From NCBI GenBank assembly GCA_037074765.1, contig JBAMDO010000091.1, positions 124,001-188,000 on the forward strand: DNA of 64,000 nucleotides, in the 5' to 3' direction. The translations under genes were made by a program, and so were the position numbers. The DNA comes from Mansonella perstans (Eukaryota > Nematoda > Chromadorea > Rhabditida > Onchocercidae). This document shows positions 10,003 to 22,247 of this stretch, one piece after another (position 1 is the first letter of the stretch; each line of letters opens with the position of its first letter). The notes beneath the pieces are model-generated. The model searched no databases, was not told the DNA's origin, and saw only the letters and a program-made list of their open reading frames with translations.

Positions 10003-12407
10003 ATGATCAGTTTTCTTTTACGTTTTAAGATGATGATATATGGATTGAGAAAAATTATTTTTCGTCGTAATAAAACTCTCCCAAGTGCAGGAAAGCTTTT
10101 GCTGTGGCAATTCTCTTGGATTATGCCTTATTTACTGGTTAGTTAATTAATACTTCTTTTGAAATCTATTTCCACATCAGAATATATATACTTAAACGTA
10201 AGCAAACGTTTCACTTCTTACAAAATTGCATGTAAAAGATTTATTAATTTTAACGTGGATAATAGACAAAATTTCTTTCTCTCTGTTATATTTTGCACTT
10301 ATATAAATCCTTAGTGTATGTAATTTATTTGTCGTCAAAATTCAATTAATAGCTTGCGTTTCGAAATTATTACAGCTGGCGAATTATCTGGAGCGGAATC
10401 TGTTGCCATTACGTTTGTTATGTTACACACAGCGCGAGTTACTTAGAGTGCCGCATGGTGAAAAGGTTGATTTGAAGTTTTGCTTACGACGATTCTTTCT
10501 ATCATCAGGACAGAAATTTAATGTGAGAAAAAAGTGCTTATATGAGGAATCTGTTCGGGTTCTTATTGCTCCAAGGATTCCACGTTATCTGAACAGAGTA
10601 AGCGTGGTGCGCAGTGCACCATCGGCACGTGAGTATCGTAATTATATTCGAAAAACGTGGAAATCCGACATGGAACCAGATATTCCTGTCATTTTTGTTC
10701 TTGGTACTGGCAGCTATAATCCAGAACTAGAGGCTGCAAATAATCAGGACATTATACAGTTCGATTTCATTGATTCATATTTCAACCTTACACTTAAAAT
10801 GACTTTGGCATACAAGCATTTCTTCGAAAACTTTCCTCATTTAGAAGAAATTATTGTGATCAATGACGACGCTATCGCAAATGCCACGGCTATAAGACAG
10901 GTATTCATATCTTCATATGCTGAACTGATTTTCATTGAAGTTTAACTTTTTTTGCATGCTACATTCATCTCAGTTTGCAGTCTTATTAAGATGGTTCTTA
11001 AGCTAAACATTTTTTGTAAAGTTTCTTGGTCTAACATTTGAGATTCTGTATCACAAAATCAATGAAAATGAGTCATTATGCCTTTTTCAAATCAGTTAAA
11101 AAGCAAGATTACTATTATTTTTAATATCTCATATCCAATAGGGAACTTCCATTATGAAAACTTCCCAAAAATGCTTATTTCTTCATCTAAAAAGCAAATA
11201 TTTCAGATAAATAGTATGAAAGGCGCATCATTACGTGGAAAAGTATCACGTGGCTATCCCAGATTATTTCTGAGTTCGCTACTGTGGTACGTACCATATG
11301 AAATGTACCCGAAATTATGCTATCCTCCATTTGTACAAGTCCGTTTTACATTGAAAAGCCTCTTGCTCATTTTACTTTGAAACTAGAAGTGTAGGGATTC
11401 TCGTGAATTTTTTTCCTCTATGACATTTTTCCGCTTTGCAAATTTTTGTTTAGAAACCGAAATTGATACTTACGTAGTCAAATTATTTAATAATTGATTC
11501 TACTTTTATTTCTCGATTCTTAGTTGTTTCTTTTTATAATAGTCATAGTCCTGTTTCTATTTTAAATGTGCCTCCTATGCCTGATTCTTTTATTGAGGAA
11601 TTTTTAGGTACTGGGTTATATTGAAGATCTGTTAGTAAGAATATTACTAATTATAGTTGTGTAGGATACGGTTATTTTAGAAAGTAGTTTGTAGAATTAG
11701 GTTAAATTTTAAACTTTTAGTTTTCAAAACTAAGATTTTTTTCTATTTTTAAATTAATGGAATTTTTTGAGTTCTTGGTGTATTTAATCTATTTTGCTAT
11801 TTATTTTATTGTAGTTTTTTTTTCTATTTTTATGTTTTGTTTTAGTTTTTTGGAGTGGGACCCTTTGATATTCGTCATCACTGAATCGATTTAGCAAAAT
11901 TTCATAATGATCAAATGAAATTTACAACTGATAATCGTTCCCATTGCATATTCTTGTTAGCTGATATGCAAATGTTTCTGAATCACTGTGACACTCATTT
12001 TTAGAGAAACTTTAGTACTTTATATTTGGTGTGACCTATAAGTTGAACTTGTACTGGATGGTAAGCGATTAGATGTGCAGATCTCTTAATATCAATCAAG
12101 CTGAAGCCTGCTGTTGAGTACTTGCATTTTTGGTTGGATTTCTGAATCATTTCAGGGCTCAGGTTTTATTATAACACGTAAGGCAGCGCGGCGTATAGTG
12201 GACGCTATTTGTTCATTTCCAAAGTTTAATCTCGATGACGTTTTTATGGGTATTCTGGCTAGCTGTCTGAGTATCAACATGGAACATTCGGATGGCTTCG
12301 ATGAATTTGATTTTAATAATAGTTTTATCATTTTTCATTACCAGTGGTTGCGGTATTCTGTGGCACAATTGGATTTTCTATATCAGACGTTACTTGGGAA
12401 TTCTTAA
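10003..12407 (+). CDS. GT31-family beta-1,3-galactosyltransferase-like protein
   Basis: Golgi type II glycosyltransferase of family GT31 (Galactosyl_T). Exons: 10003-10137 (ATG at 10003 or 10030), 10376-10900, 11207-11338 and 12156-12407 (TAA), 338-347 aa; all junctions phase 0. A basic N-terminus is followed by a hydrophobic stretch (LLLWQFSWIMPYLL) as membrane anchor. Family motifs in order: REYRNYIRKTW, VIFVLGTG, DIIQFDFIDSYFNLTLK, the metal-site region VINDDAIAN, SRGYPRL, WYVPYEMYP, YPPF, GSGFIITRKAARRI and the EDVYVG equivalent LDDVFMGI. The usual DDD reads NDD here. The acceptor sugar cannot be deduced. The last intron (11339-12155) holds a mitochondrial insertion. Confidence 0.88.
11450..11868 (+). 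pseudogene. NUMT: cox1 end - tRNA-Trp - nad6 start, in GT31 intron
   Basis: T-rich DNA that reads as contiguous mitochondrial sequence with the invertebrate mitochondrial code. From about 11500 a frame with TGA as Trp gives SFYNSHSPVSILNVPPMPDS, which I take as a cox1 C-terminus from its position. At 11717-11733 a tRNA anticodon arm forms: 5-bp stem TTAGT/ACTAA with loop TTTCAAA, anticodon TCA, that is mitochondrial tRNA-Trp. An ATG at 11757 opens a hydrophobic frame ending FSFLEWDPL, resembling nematode ND6 (the DPMKSSFF region). The order cox1-trnW-nad6 is the order I recall for filarial mtDNA. It lies in the last GT31 intron, same strand. Confidence 0.78.
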
Positions 12408-13097
12408 TTGAGAGCAAAGACAAGGCAAAAGACAGTACTGCAGTTGTGCCATTCGCATATGTGTAAAAAGTGTGACAACGAATGAATAGAAATGGAAAAG
12501 TTTTTGAGGTGCATTAATTTTAATTTTCCTTCAAAAAAAATTACTTTTTTTTTATGGTTTTCTCTGCAAAATGAGATTCACTGACTTCCTATTGTTCTTT
12601 TTTTCTAAGTTACAATTTAACTATAAGCTGCTTAAAGCTATAACGCGTAAGCTATCATTCTTAGGTCGCTATAATCATTAGTGTGCCACGAATTCCTACC
12701 ACGTATAGAAAGCGCAGAGTTCTGTAACTTATTACAAGTTTTATGATTTCGAAATTCCTTGCATAATAAATATTTTTTACTTTGAACTGTTTCCATTTGA
12801 TGAGAAAAATAAAATTCATTTAGTTATTTTTTCAACTAAATTTACCGTTGTTTTTACCGTTGAACCGATAAATTTCTCATTTACTACTATGCAATTTTGA
12901 TGAAACTAATATAGAGAGATTTTCATTGATATCAAAGTCTCGCAATCCTATACCGCAAGTGAGAAAAAATCAGAAATGAAAAATGAAAATAACATGTGCA
13001 AAACTGACAAAAGTGCCAAAGCTAACAAGGAAATGTTTATAAAATAGCACTGGAAAGATATTGGTATTTAAAGAAGTTTTCTGTCCTCCTCTCCAAT
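12408..13097. other. Spacer between convergent GT31 and ALG2 genes
   Basis: About 690 bp holding both 3' ends. An AATAAA at 12765-12770 may end the GT31 transcript. No other coding frame was found. Confidence 0.5.
12765..12770 (+). terminator. Polyadenylation signal AATAAA for the GT31 gene
   Basis: AATAAA about 360 nt downstream of the GT31 stop, followed by a T-rich stretch. Confidence 0.4.
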
Positions 13098-16000
13098 TTA
13101 CAAAGTATTGGTAGGCATAACCGGATGATCTGGAAACAAAACAGCAAGGGCACCATTGATTCGATTGCAAAATTCATTTAAACTGAAGTGCTGTTCAAAA
13201 CGTTTTCGCTGCAACAAAGACAACAATTATTTCTCTGTATTAAGTAATCGTTTAGGATAAAAAACGACTGTACTGTACATCGTCGCTCATAAATCCTGCT
13301 CAGTATAGCCACTCAGCTTAATCTGTCCGTCCAATGATCTCATGCGTAAATAAGTAGAAACAAATATAAAAGAGCAGAAAAAACTGTTAAACTCTAGAGG
13401 AACTATAAATTTTGTTTAAGTTGGTTTAAAATCAATGAGAGTCACAAAAAGAAAAAGCTAGGCGACCCTTACCTGGTGCTCATAGATATGATCATTATCA
13501 AGAGCAGGCCATGAAGTTCGTTTTATGTGCTGCTCCATGGCTATTGCTAACAGTTTTTCGTGAGGAGCAGCTATCTGCAAAAGCGGTTATTTTAATTTCA
13601 ATATCAAATCAGCTTTTAAAAATTAACCTTATTTATACGGAAAGACTGTATATTATCGCACTCAGTTCTAAAACACTGGTATAATATTTACTGGTCACTC
13701 GAAAATGTTTTTCTTTTAAAGTACATGAGATCAGGAGAAAACCTTAATTTCTAGGTAAAAAAATAACTTCTATTACAGTATGATGAAAAATCCAACTATG
13801 CAAGTAATGATAATGCAAATAAATTTAATGCATTCCTGCCGATAACACATGAATATTTGAAAAATATCTGAAAAAAGTTCCATAAAGGAGGAAAGCCATT
13901 GGATTTACCAAGCAAGAAGAGAAATCTTTTTCAGATTTAGATTCTACGATATAGAAACAAGCGATGACTGCCATAAAGGAACCAAAGTTCCACCAGCAAG
14001 TGCTTTTCTATTGCATCTGTACTGTTATCATCGGACATTGTAACTATCTCCTTGTAGGAAAGGCTGAGACATGACAATATAAATCACCTGTGACAAGAAT
14101 GAAATCAACAAACAATAAGGCACTTAGATCCTCATTGAGCCTAAGTCATTTCATTCTTTTTTAAGGTTTAAGGTTTTTGATTTTGAACATATCTGAAATG
14201 ATTATGACCTTTGAACCAGTTACCCCTTCCACCACTGTTTCAGCTGGACCACCACTGTTGCAGACTATAACCGGCCTACGTTGCTCCAGAGCTTCTACAG
14301 GCACAATGCCAAAGTGCTCATTCGGCGGTGTATAGAGAACTGTATCACATTCTCTATACAAAGCGAATTTTTCCGGATCTGTAGGAGATTTCACAAATTC
14401 CACAATGTCATCAACCTGAAACAGAACGTTATCTGCGACTTATGACAGTACTTCACAGTGAAATCAACTGTTACTCAATTAGTTATTTTCATCTAAGAAT
14501 TCAGGCAATGTACATATTCATTACCTTCAGGTCTTGGACCATTTTTTGTAGTAAATTGTAATAAATACGTGATTCAGGTATATAAGGCATCACAGAACCA
14601 GCAAGCACAACACGTAGCTGCATCTCATTTTTGCTTTTTATTAGTGCTGCAAAACAGTATAGCTTTCAAAGCATCTTTTGCATTTGTTAGTAATTTATAT
14701 TTCATGACTATCTATTACCACTGCATGCACGTCAAAGTACAATCTTAATTTGCTTGCAATGTTCGGAACGGTTTCACGTGGCTTTAACTGCTTTGGTATT
14801 ACCATACTGTGAGAGATGTTCGAAAAAGATTTTATGAAGAGCACATAATGCTACTGATAGATATTTGGCCAAAAAAAAATATTATTCTTTGTTGTATAAT
14901 TAACCACGAGAAGGCGAAGATTTAAGATAGAGGTAAAATTTAAAATATCAATCACAAGAAGAGATTACCAGCAGCTTTCACAATGATATCCAATTTTTTC
15001 TCCGGCCAAAAACGATTCATCGACAAGAATGTGTAACGCTTATTGCTATACTGACGCTGTTTACGACTGATTGGTTTGCCTCCAGTTTTAATGGCATCCA
15101 CGTCACATGGAGGATAAACTACCATTAATCGGGATGGATTCATTTCAGGCATCACACGAAGAAATTGACTTTCTAAATGCAGCCTTCACAAGTGTTTCAA
15201 AAGGATCTTAGGCATTAAGTAAAACTTTGTTTTTCAGTAATGTAATTTAACTTTTTAGGAATCTGAAAAGAGGCGAGCTCTGAAAAGTTTGGAAGTCTCA
15301 AAAGAAGTGAAAATCCAGCATTTTTTAGGTTTAGGAAGCAGCTTCATCCAGAAGAATACTTTCATAATTAAGCCTGGCTTCTATTTCGTTTGGATAAACT
15401 TTTATAGCCAAAACCAAAAACCAATTACTTGTAAAATGGCTGTTAACCATAATGAGATCAGCTCGCTGGAGTAACAGATCTTCGATTAAACCAATCATTC
15501 GTGAATACCAGCGATAGAGAAAAAAGCGTGTAGGTGCGACAAGCTGTTGCGGGAAGTGACAGTAAAATAAAATTTTGACTTTTGGAAATCGCCATTTCAA
15601 CATCGGCAAGCAACTGTTAAACAATTCAGGATTGTAGGCATTTTATGCCATGTCTAGTATGAGAGTTAAACCAATACAAACTGGTATAAGAGTTAAATCT
15701 TAACCATAATTCCACTAACAACCAACTGCAGCACAATTAATATGCATAAAAATCCGTACACGTATTTGTACGCTTCCGTATTTGTACGATGGATTATTGC
15801 AGTTCTGCCCACAATGATCATAAGAAATCTGAAGAATGCTGCGGATCGTAATTGTTTTTATTCATGTACCTTGCACTGTGATCAATGACAATGAGATCAG
15901 GAACAAGACCAGAAAATATAAGTTGCCAAGCAAGCGCTATATTCTGTGTCCACCAATCTCCTGGATGTAATGGCAAATTTACGTCGCGTATTTCTGAAAA

Positions 16001-16768
16001 ACATTTTTTTAAAACATAGTTTGTCAAGTCTGTCTGCACTACTAATCATGATTGGCAAGCATTGGTTACCCTGAATTATGCGACACGACCAGCGTATGCT
16101 CCAGAAGTTATTAGTGAATAAGATAACAATGAACTAAATAGTCTTAATTTTGCTCGAAATTTCATAAAAAATAGTCTAAAAATTTGTATCTGTGATTATT
16201 TTTTCTTTTTTTGAATAGTTCACGTTGAATTGTATAGCATCATGAAATGTTAATGGATTTAATGAAAACTGTTCACTTAATAATCAGCTGCCATCGGAAA
16301 GTTAACGCTTCATGTAACAAAAATTCTAGAGATATATCCTCGTGATCTTCACCATTTACTACTTAATTTCCCGTTAGGTTCTCTAATTGGAAGTCTAAAG
16401 CTCACTTTATTAGAGATTTTCAAGATGGCTACAAAGTTCATTTATGTCTTTATTGTTTCAAAGTTTTGAATACAATGTTTCTTCACAAGTTAATATCTCC
16501 TCTCAAGTATTCAGATATAAAAGATCAGTATTCTTTGTTGTATAATTGCAAACTGACAGAAACAAGAGCAAACTGACAGAAAAGATGGAACTGCAAATAA
16601 AAAATACTAACCCACGTTATCGAATGGTTCAGTATTCCAGTAGCAGTCGATCATTGTCGTGTACCAAATAACGCGATGCCCCATTTCAGCAAAATGTTTA
16701 ATCATCCCAAGTGTGCATCGATCGGAGCCACCGTTCCATTGCTCAGGATGCAGGATGACGACGAGCAT
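13098..16768 (-). CDS. alg-2: ALG2-like alpha-1,3/1,6-mannosyltransferase (GT4)
   Basis: ER-membrane enzyme adding the second and third mannoses to the dolichol-linked oligosaccharide in N-glycosylation. Exons: 16768-16612, 15993-15870, 15613-15429, 15172-14969, 14646-14525, 14415-14209, 13574-13473 and 13208-13098 (TAA), 403 aa (human 416), all in phase. Evidence in order: LVVILHP, DLIVIDHSASC (human CDQVSAC), KILFYCHFPQQL, ADLIMVNSHFT, YPPCDVD, FLSMNRFWPEKKLDI, VVLAGSV, then the GT4 signature NEHFGIVPVEAL (EX7E) and VIVCNSGGPAETV. The N-terminal glycine loop, GGAER in most ALG2, reads NGGSDR. The exon-6 donor (GTCATA) is weak. Divergence is high, but no other GT4 family fits better. Confidence 0.88.
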
Positions 16769-18574
16769 ACCTTAATTCCAAAGTCATAATTCCAAAGTCA
16801 ACTGGTAAAGATTTGCATAATACAAATGTCCACTGATATTAAAAAAGATTTTCTATGCCATATACAAATGACTTTGCACATCATTTACTAACTCTTATAT
16901 ATTTCTCGGACTTGAAATCTAATCAATGAGATTCCGAAAATTCTAGTTTATCAAATTTGACTGATTATGCAAAAGATACTAATTAATTAACCTTTTTTAG
17001 CTCTTTTCTTTTGTTCATTTTTTTCTTCATGTTCTATATATTGTTTAATCTTTTCATAAATCCTCGTTCATATCGTCATATCAATCATTTCAAGTTACTT
17101 ACATACTAACAAGAAACTTAATCTAATATAATACGTAGTTGAATAATATATTGTAAAAGATAATTTCGTATCTAAATCAGTACAGGAACTTTTTATGAAT
17201 CTGTTATTTATCCAAATTAAACTGTTTAGAATGTGGCAAGATTTTTATATATCTGAAGTTCCAACAAACACTCACTTCTTTCGAAGACGTTTGCAGAATA
17301 CCTTAGCATTCCAAGGTTCCAGTTGAGATACTGAAGTCATATATATATACGTGAACTACATAAATGGTTCAAGGTATGGGTAAATAATGTGTTCGAAGAA
17401 CTAACAAAAATCAAGACATTCGCAATGATAACCAAAAAAGAGAAATAAAATGAATGGTTGGGGAATGATCCTAAACTAAATCCAAATTTTGGTTTGCTAC
17501 TTTTAGCCAATTATGCTTTTTGTGACAATATCTGTCCATTAATCAAATAAATAATACTTTTCCCGCAATATTTTTCCTTTGCTAAATGATTCCATAAAAA
17601 TAAGATTTTGCAGCAAATAATGAGAGGCTCTTCATTTTGCTTCCTCAAAATTGGCAACATCTAAAAAAGAACAGATGGTACTATGACGGTGAATGATTAA
17701 AATTTTTTTTAATAAATTAAAACAACATTCACCAATGTTGCGAGCACAGTTGCTTTTCACTGACAAAATGAAAACTGTTTCGGCTTTAATAGTCAAAAAA
17801 GATTGAAGAAATCATTGATCCAAAAACGAACCAATGACTTTGCTAATTTAGTTGCGACCTTCATAGACTATTGTTTTCATATCAGTCAGATTACTTAATC
17901 TTTTATATAGAAAAAATTTCCGTGGGATTTTTTTTGTGTTCAACATTTCAAAAAGCTGATTTAATGTTATGAAATATAAACCTATTTTATAACTAATTCT
18001 TTAAGTCCAGAACATTCTTTCATGTCAGATTAACTTCAATTTGAAGTAACAAGTCAAAAGTAATTTTGAATAGAAAAGCCAAAAAAAAGGAACATAGAAG
18101 ATTAAGCGATAAAGACGTAAGTTCGGAATACAGCCACAATAAGAACAATTTGAAGAAAAATACTATGTAAAGATTAGTTTTTAAATACATTTGCTAATAG
18201 AACTTCAAATTCACCAAATAGATTAAAAAGATCGGATGAATTTAATGATTTTGAAGATATTCAGTGACATTTTGTAATCTTTGACAGCCAATTTCCTTTT
18301 ATTTGAAGTTCTGTAGCCAAAAATTCACTTCAAACTGTGCCGAATTATTCATTCATTTTTAATAGAAACGAAGTAGTTAACATGGAATATCGACCTCTCA
18401 TGTATCAAAATCTGTAACACTCTTTAACTTTTTTGCTAATGATTTTTCCTTTCATCGAAACTTTGAAGCTTTGAACACTGATCACTTATAGTGATGAAAT
18501 GTTTCAGGAAAATTTTAATATTTGATATTGAAGTTATTACAGTATCCAAATTATTGAAAGTTTAGAAAATGTCT

Positions 18575-18614
18575 AGCAATGCACAAAGAAATCATCATTT
18601 CTTTGTGCATTGCT
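18575..18614. repeat. Perfect inverted repeat, 18-bp arms, 4-nt loop
   Basis: AGCAATGCACAAAGAAAT, then CATC, then its exact reverse complement. It would form a near-perfect hairpin in DNA or RNA. No flanking transposon structure is visible. Confidence 0.9.
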
Positions 18615-18699
18615 GCTATCCTTTTTGAACGACTCCGTTGTATCTATCGCATTTTATTAGCTCTCTGATAAGTTCTAATGGCGATGTTGAGAAAAGGAA

Positions 18700-18767
18700 G
18701 CTATCTACAATGTTTAATATGAAATTTATTTCTCCATCTACAATGTTTAATAAAAATTTATTTCTCT
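18700..18767. repeat. Tandem repeat, about 33 bp x 2, diverged
   Basis: Two copies of a unit starting ATCTACAATGTTTAATA followed by AATTTATTTCTC, differing by a few bases; part of the short overlapping ORFs seen on both strands here. Confidence 0.75.
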
Positions 18768-20279
18768 TATCGGGGTGCAAATTTGTAAAAAGGTTACATT
18801 TAAAATTTATTTTTTGTGTGTTGAGTTGTTGATTGTAAAGTTCATATCGGTTGATATTATTTCCCACAAAAAATGCTCAGAAGTTCATCTACGATGCATG
18901 ATTGATATTCTATTGCCCAAGAATTTCTTTCGATGCTCTTGACGACAAGATAATCTACCAAAGAAGCTAGCACCAAAACAAGGATGTACTTAAATTTGGA
19001 CTCCACTAGTGTCTCAGAACGTTACACAATGATCTCGACAAACTTTCTTTTCATGCCATCCATGGAAGACTGAGGAAGATAATCGTATCGCCGATATTTG
19101 AAATACCATTATATTCCGGATATCACTGCTCAAATAGTTTTCGTAAACGAAAGAAAACCTCGATTTTTTTTGTAAATGCGCTTGAGCTATTATTTTTTAT
19201 TATTAATTTACAAGAATTCTTGGATATTGGTGTATTGCTACAATGAATTACTGAACAGGTACTCTAAAGCACAAGAAGCTCACCATCTGTAAATAATTAC
19301 TAAAAACTTTGTTTGCATCTCTCTTAACCAAAAAGATAACATTTTCGTTGCTTTGATATCGTTAAAAATATGACAGTAAAGAAGGTTCGGTTTTTTTAGA
19401 GAAAAGGAAAAACATGTTAACAGAGAACTTTGTTCGTTTGCTTTGATACGTAAGAAAATCACAACTAATACTTTTATTTGAAATGTTTTATTTACTGCGA
19501 TCCGAAATTATGATTGATTTGAACTGATTGTTGGAAAAAAGATTAATTCTGCTAAAAATTACCGCAGTCCTGATTAACTTATTTGCAAAACACTACCATA
19601 AAAAAAAAGCAAAAAAGCCAAGAAAACCTAAACAAGTGAGACAAAAACTAGAAGATAATCCTTAGTTTTAAAGCACAATTAAAATTTTATAAAAATTAAA
19701 CTAAATCTACACATACTTGATAGCATACCGGTAAGACGATAATTATAAGACAGACGATAATTTTTTATGATCTGTCATAAAACAATACTTATAATACTTT
19801 AACAAAAAAATCCGACAAAAGAGGAACATTCACAACATCAGTTGAACTAAGGATAGTCGATGTTTTTGATAAAAGCGCAATAGTGACTATAAATGACTGA
19901 AACTGATATTTGCAGGGATAATTCAGTTTACTAAAAAATCTTAGCGTTCCCAATATTTTCAACTTTTATTCATTTTTTTTGACCAGTGAAATATTTTTTT
20001 CAGTGCTTTATAACGTTAGGAATTAGGTATCAGCAATAATCGAATGCAGGAGTTTAATGAATTTCTCAGTACTTAACTTAACTTGAAACAGATGAAATTT
20101 TAAAAAGAATGAAATCGATAAACAGTACTTAATTTTATAGACTATTAATTTCCCACTGATTAACGTTTAAGCATTCCATTACATTATACAAATAATTAGT
20201 CCCGCACAATATTTAATTTCCTATTGTCGAGGAATAGAGTCAGACATCTACACAATCGGATTTTGAAATTTTACAGTAC

Positions 20280-20492
20280 CTGTTTGTCTCCAACCACCGA
20301 CTTCTCGTTAAACTTTCTTCGTATCCACCAAATAACCATTGAAAGAGGTATGCACAAAAATATGGCGATTATATATAAGTAGAAGAGCAGAAAACGTCGT
20401 ACAGTACAGAACATACTACAACTACTAATGAATTCCCACCCGGAAGTGATTAAGCTCCCATAGACTTCATAATAGCATAATGGCAGTATCAA
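20280..20492 (-). CDS. Candidate first exon with a transmembrane segment
   Basis: A minus-strand open stretch ends in a good donor (AAACAG|GTACTG at 20280/20279). It could start at an internal ATG near 20415 and encode MFCTVRRFLLFYLYIIAIFL, then further hydrophobic residues and a basic WWIRRKFNEK, as in a signal-anchor with positive residues on the following side. No downstream exon was found between 17000 and 20270, so it may be an isolated chance ORF. Family unknown. Confidence 0.22.
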
Positions 20493-22228
20493 CAATCGTG
20501 CAACAGTGGCTTAAGGACTGTGGTATCGCTGAATGGTAGGAATTATATGTGCAGCAAATCCCTCATGAAATTGATCTCTAATCATTGATAAACTCAGTAG
20601 AAGTGTTATCTCTTTGGCCCTTATATAATGAAGACCAGATGAGGACAATGACCCAATTTTTTATTGAAATCAATCTGTTAAAAGCGTTAAATGGTTAAAA
20701 TACGTTAAAATATGGCAAAAATTTAAGCGGTATAATATGCGGAAGTGACAATGATTAAATTAGAAATACAATATCTTTCAGAATTATGAAGTAAGTGCAT
20801 GAGTTACATCACTTCAGATTCTCCATTCCTTAAGTCATCCGTATCTCTTATTTAAAGTAAAATTATTTTGAAAATGATAAGCTATATGAGTATGCTAAAT
20901 AGATATGATAGAAAAAAAAATTGGTTGTAAAATATTATGAATTTAAGATTTGAGATAAATTTGAAATAAAGGTAGTGATCAATCCCAATCTATTTTGCAA
21001 AAGCATTAAGACAGAGTAACTGCCAAAGAATAAGACAGTGTCTAAATACGGATACATTGTTGGATTGTATCCATTCCTGAAATTTTTCTGGAACAAGAAA
21101 TGCTTACTGCCAACTCTTTTTTCTCTTTTTTTTATTATTACGATTCAAAGAAGGTTGAGGAAAAGATTAGAATGCTAGAAAGATAAGAAGTCTGCTAAAA
21201 TGATCTTAATTAGAAAAAGAAACAACAATGTCTTGTACTTCTCTTCCGTACCGCTGAACTTAAAAACTTCAAATCTCTTGAATATCTATAAGTGTTGAAG
21301 TAATTTGAGATAAAATCACCGAATTAATTTTTCAGTCCAGTCCAATGAAAAAAGCATATTTTTAATTAATTTTAAATAACACTAAGCATCAGTAAAATTT
21401 GTTAATTTTTCTCGTTTCATGGTCGTCATTAAACAAATAATGTAGTGATAGAATTGTTAATTGCAGTAACTTGGAAAATGCGACACATTCTTAATGCATT
21501 GGTGCGAATGGAAAAAAGAAATGATGTCTTGAAGAGGAGCAGATTTTAACTCATTTACTCCTTCAGCCTAGGCAAATTAAAACTCATAGATTGAAAAAAC
21601 GTTTCCAAATGAAAGTCATCCGAGAATTTTTAGCGCTTGTTTGTGATGTTATCTAAAATTAAATGTGCAGTTTCGGAAAAGGGATGAAAGGCAATGAAAT
21701 AAAAATTATTAAAAGGTGAGAATAGCCAGTGATTTTTTAAGTCAACAAACACCATGATGCTAGGTTAACTTCCAGAGATTCTTAAAATGGATAAGACAAA
21801 GAAAGAAATATTCCCAACGTGATGCCTTTGACTGACAGATTTAATTGCTAAATATGAAATGTTTTGAGAGTTAAAGTGAAGAGGATTCGAAGAGAATACA
21901 AAAACCACCAGTGCGTCTTGAAATAAAGGATCAAGCAAGGACGATCTTTGGAACGCGATTTCTTGATAATGTATATAATGCATTAACACCTAAGTATGTC
22001 CATTTTATATTGTTCTGCATTCTCATACTTATTAAAAAAACCTTTCAATTGATGAAAGTAAGGGCAGGTCAGCATCGTTTTCCTTAATATATCATTCTTT
22101 GGCTGAATCGAAGGAAATCAGTTATTCATCAATCCGGCAATTAATTATCAAATATGATTGTGAATTTCTGGAAAAAATGACATGCATATACAACTGATGC
22201 TATCAAAAATATTAATAGTGCAAAAAAA

Positions 22229-22247
22229 AAAAAAAAAAAAATTTCTT
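22229..22247. repeat. Poly-A tract
   Basis: About 18 consecutive A followed by T-rich sequence; no retroelement or target duplication could be assigned. Confidence 0.7.

Noticed and set aside
14690..14815. Candidate ALG2 exon on the minus strand
   Set aside because: The only acceptor leads to an immediate in-frame stop; the next exon at 14646 joins exon 4 in phase without it.
18616..18867. Overlapping ORFs on both strands
   Set aside because: They run through the 33-bp tandem repeat and the hairpin; the apparent coding is a by-product of the repeat.
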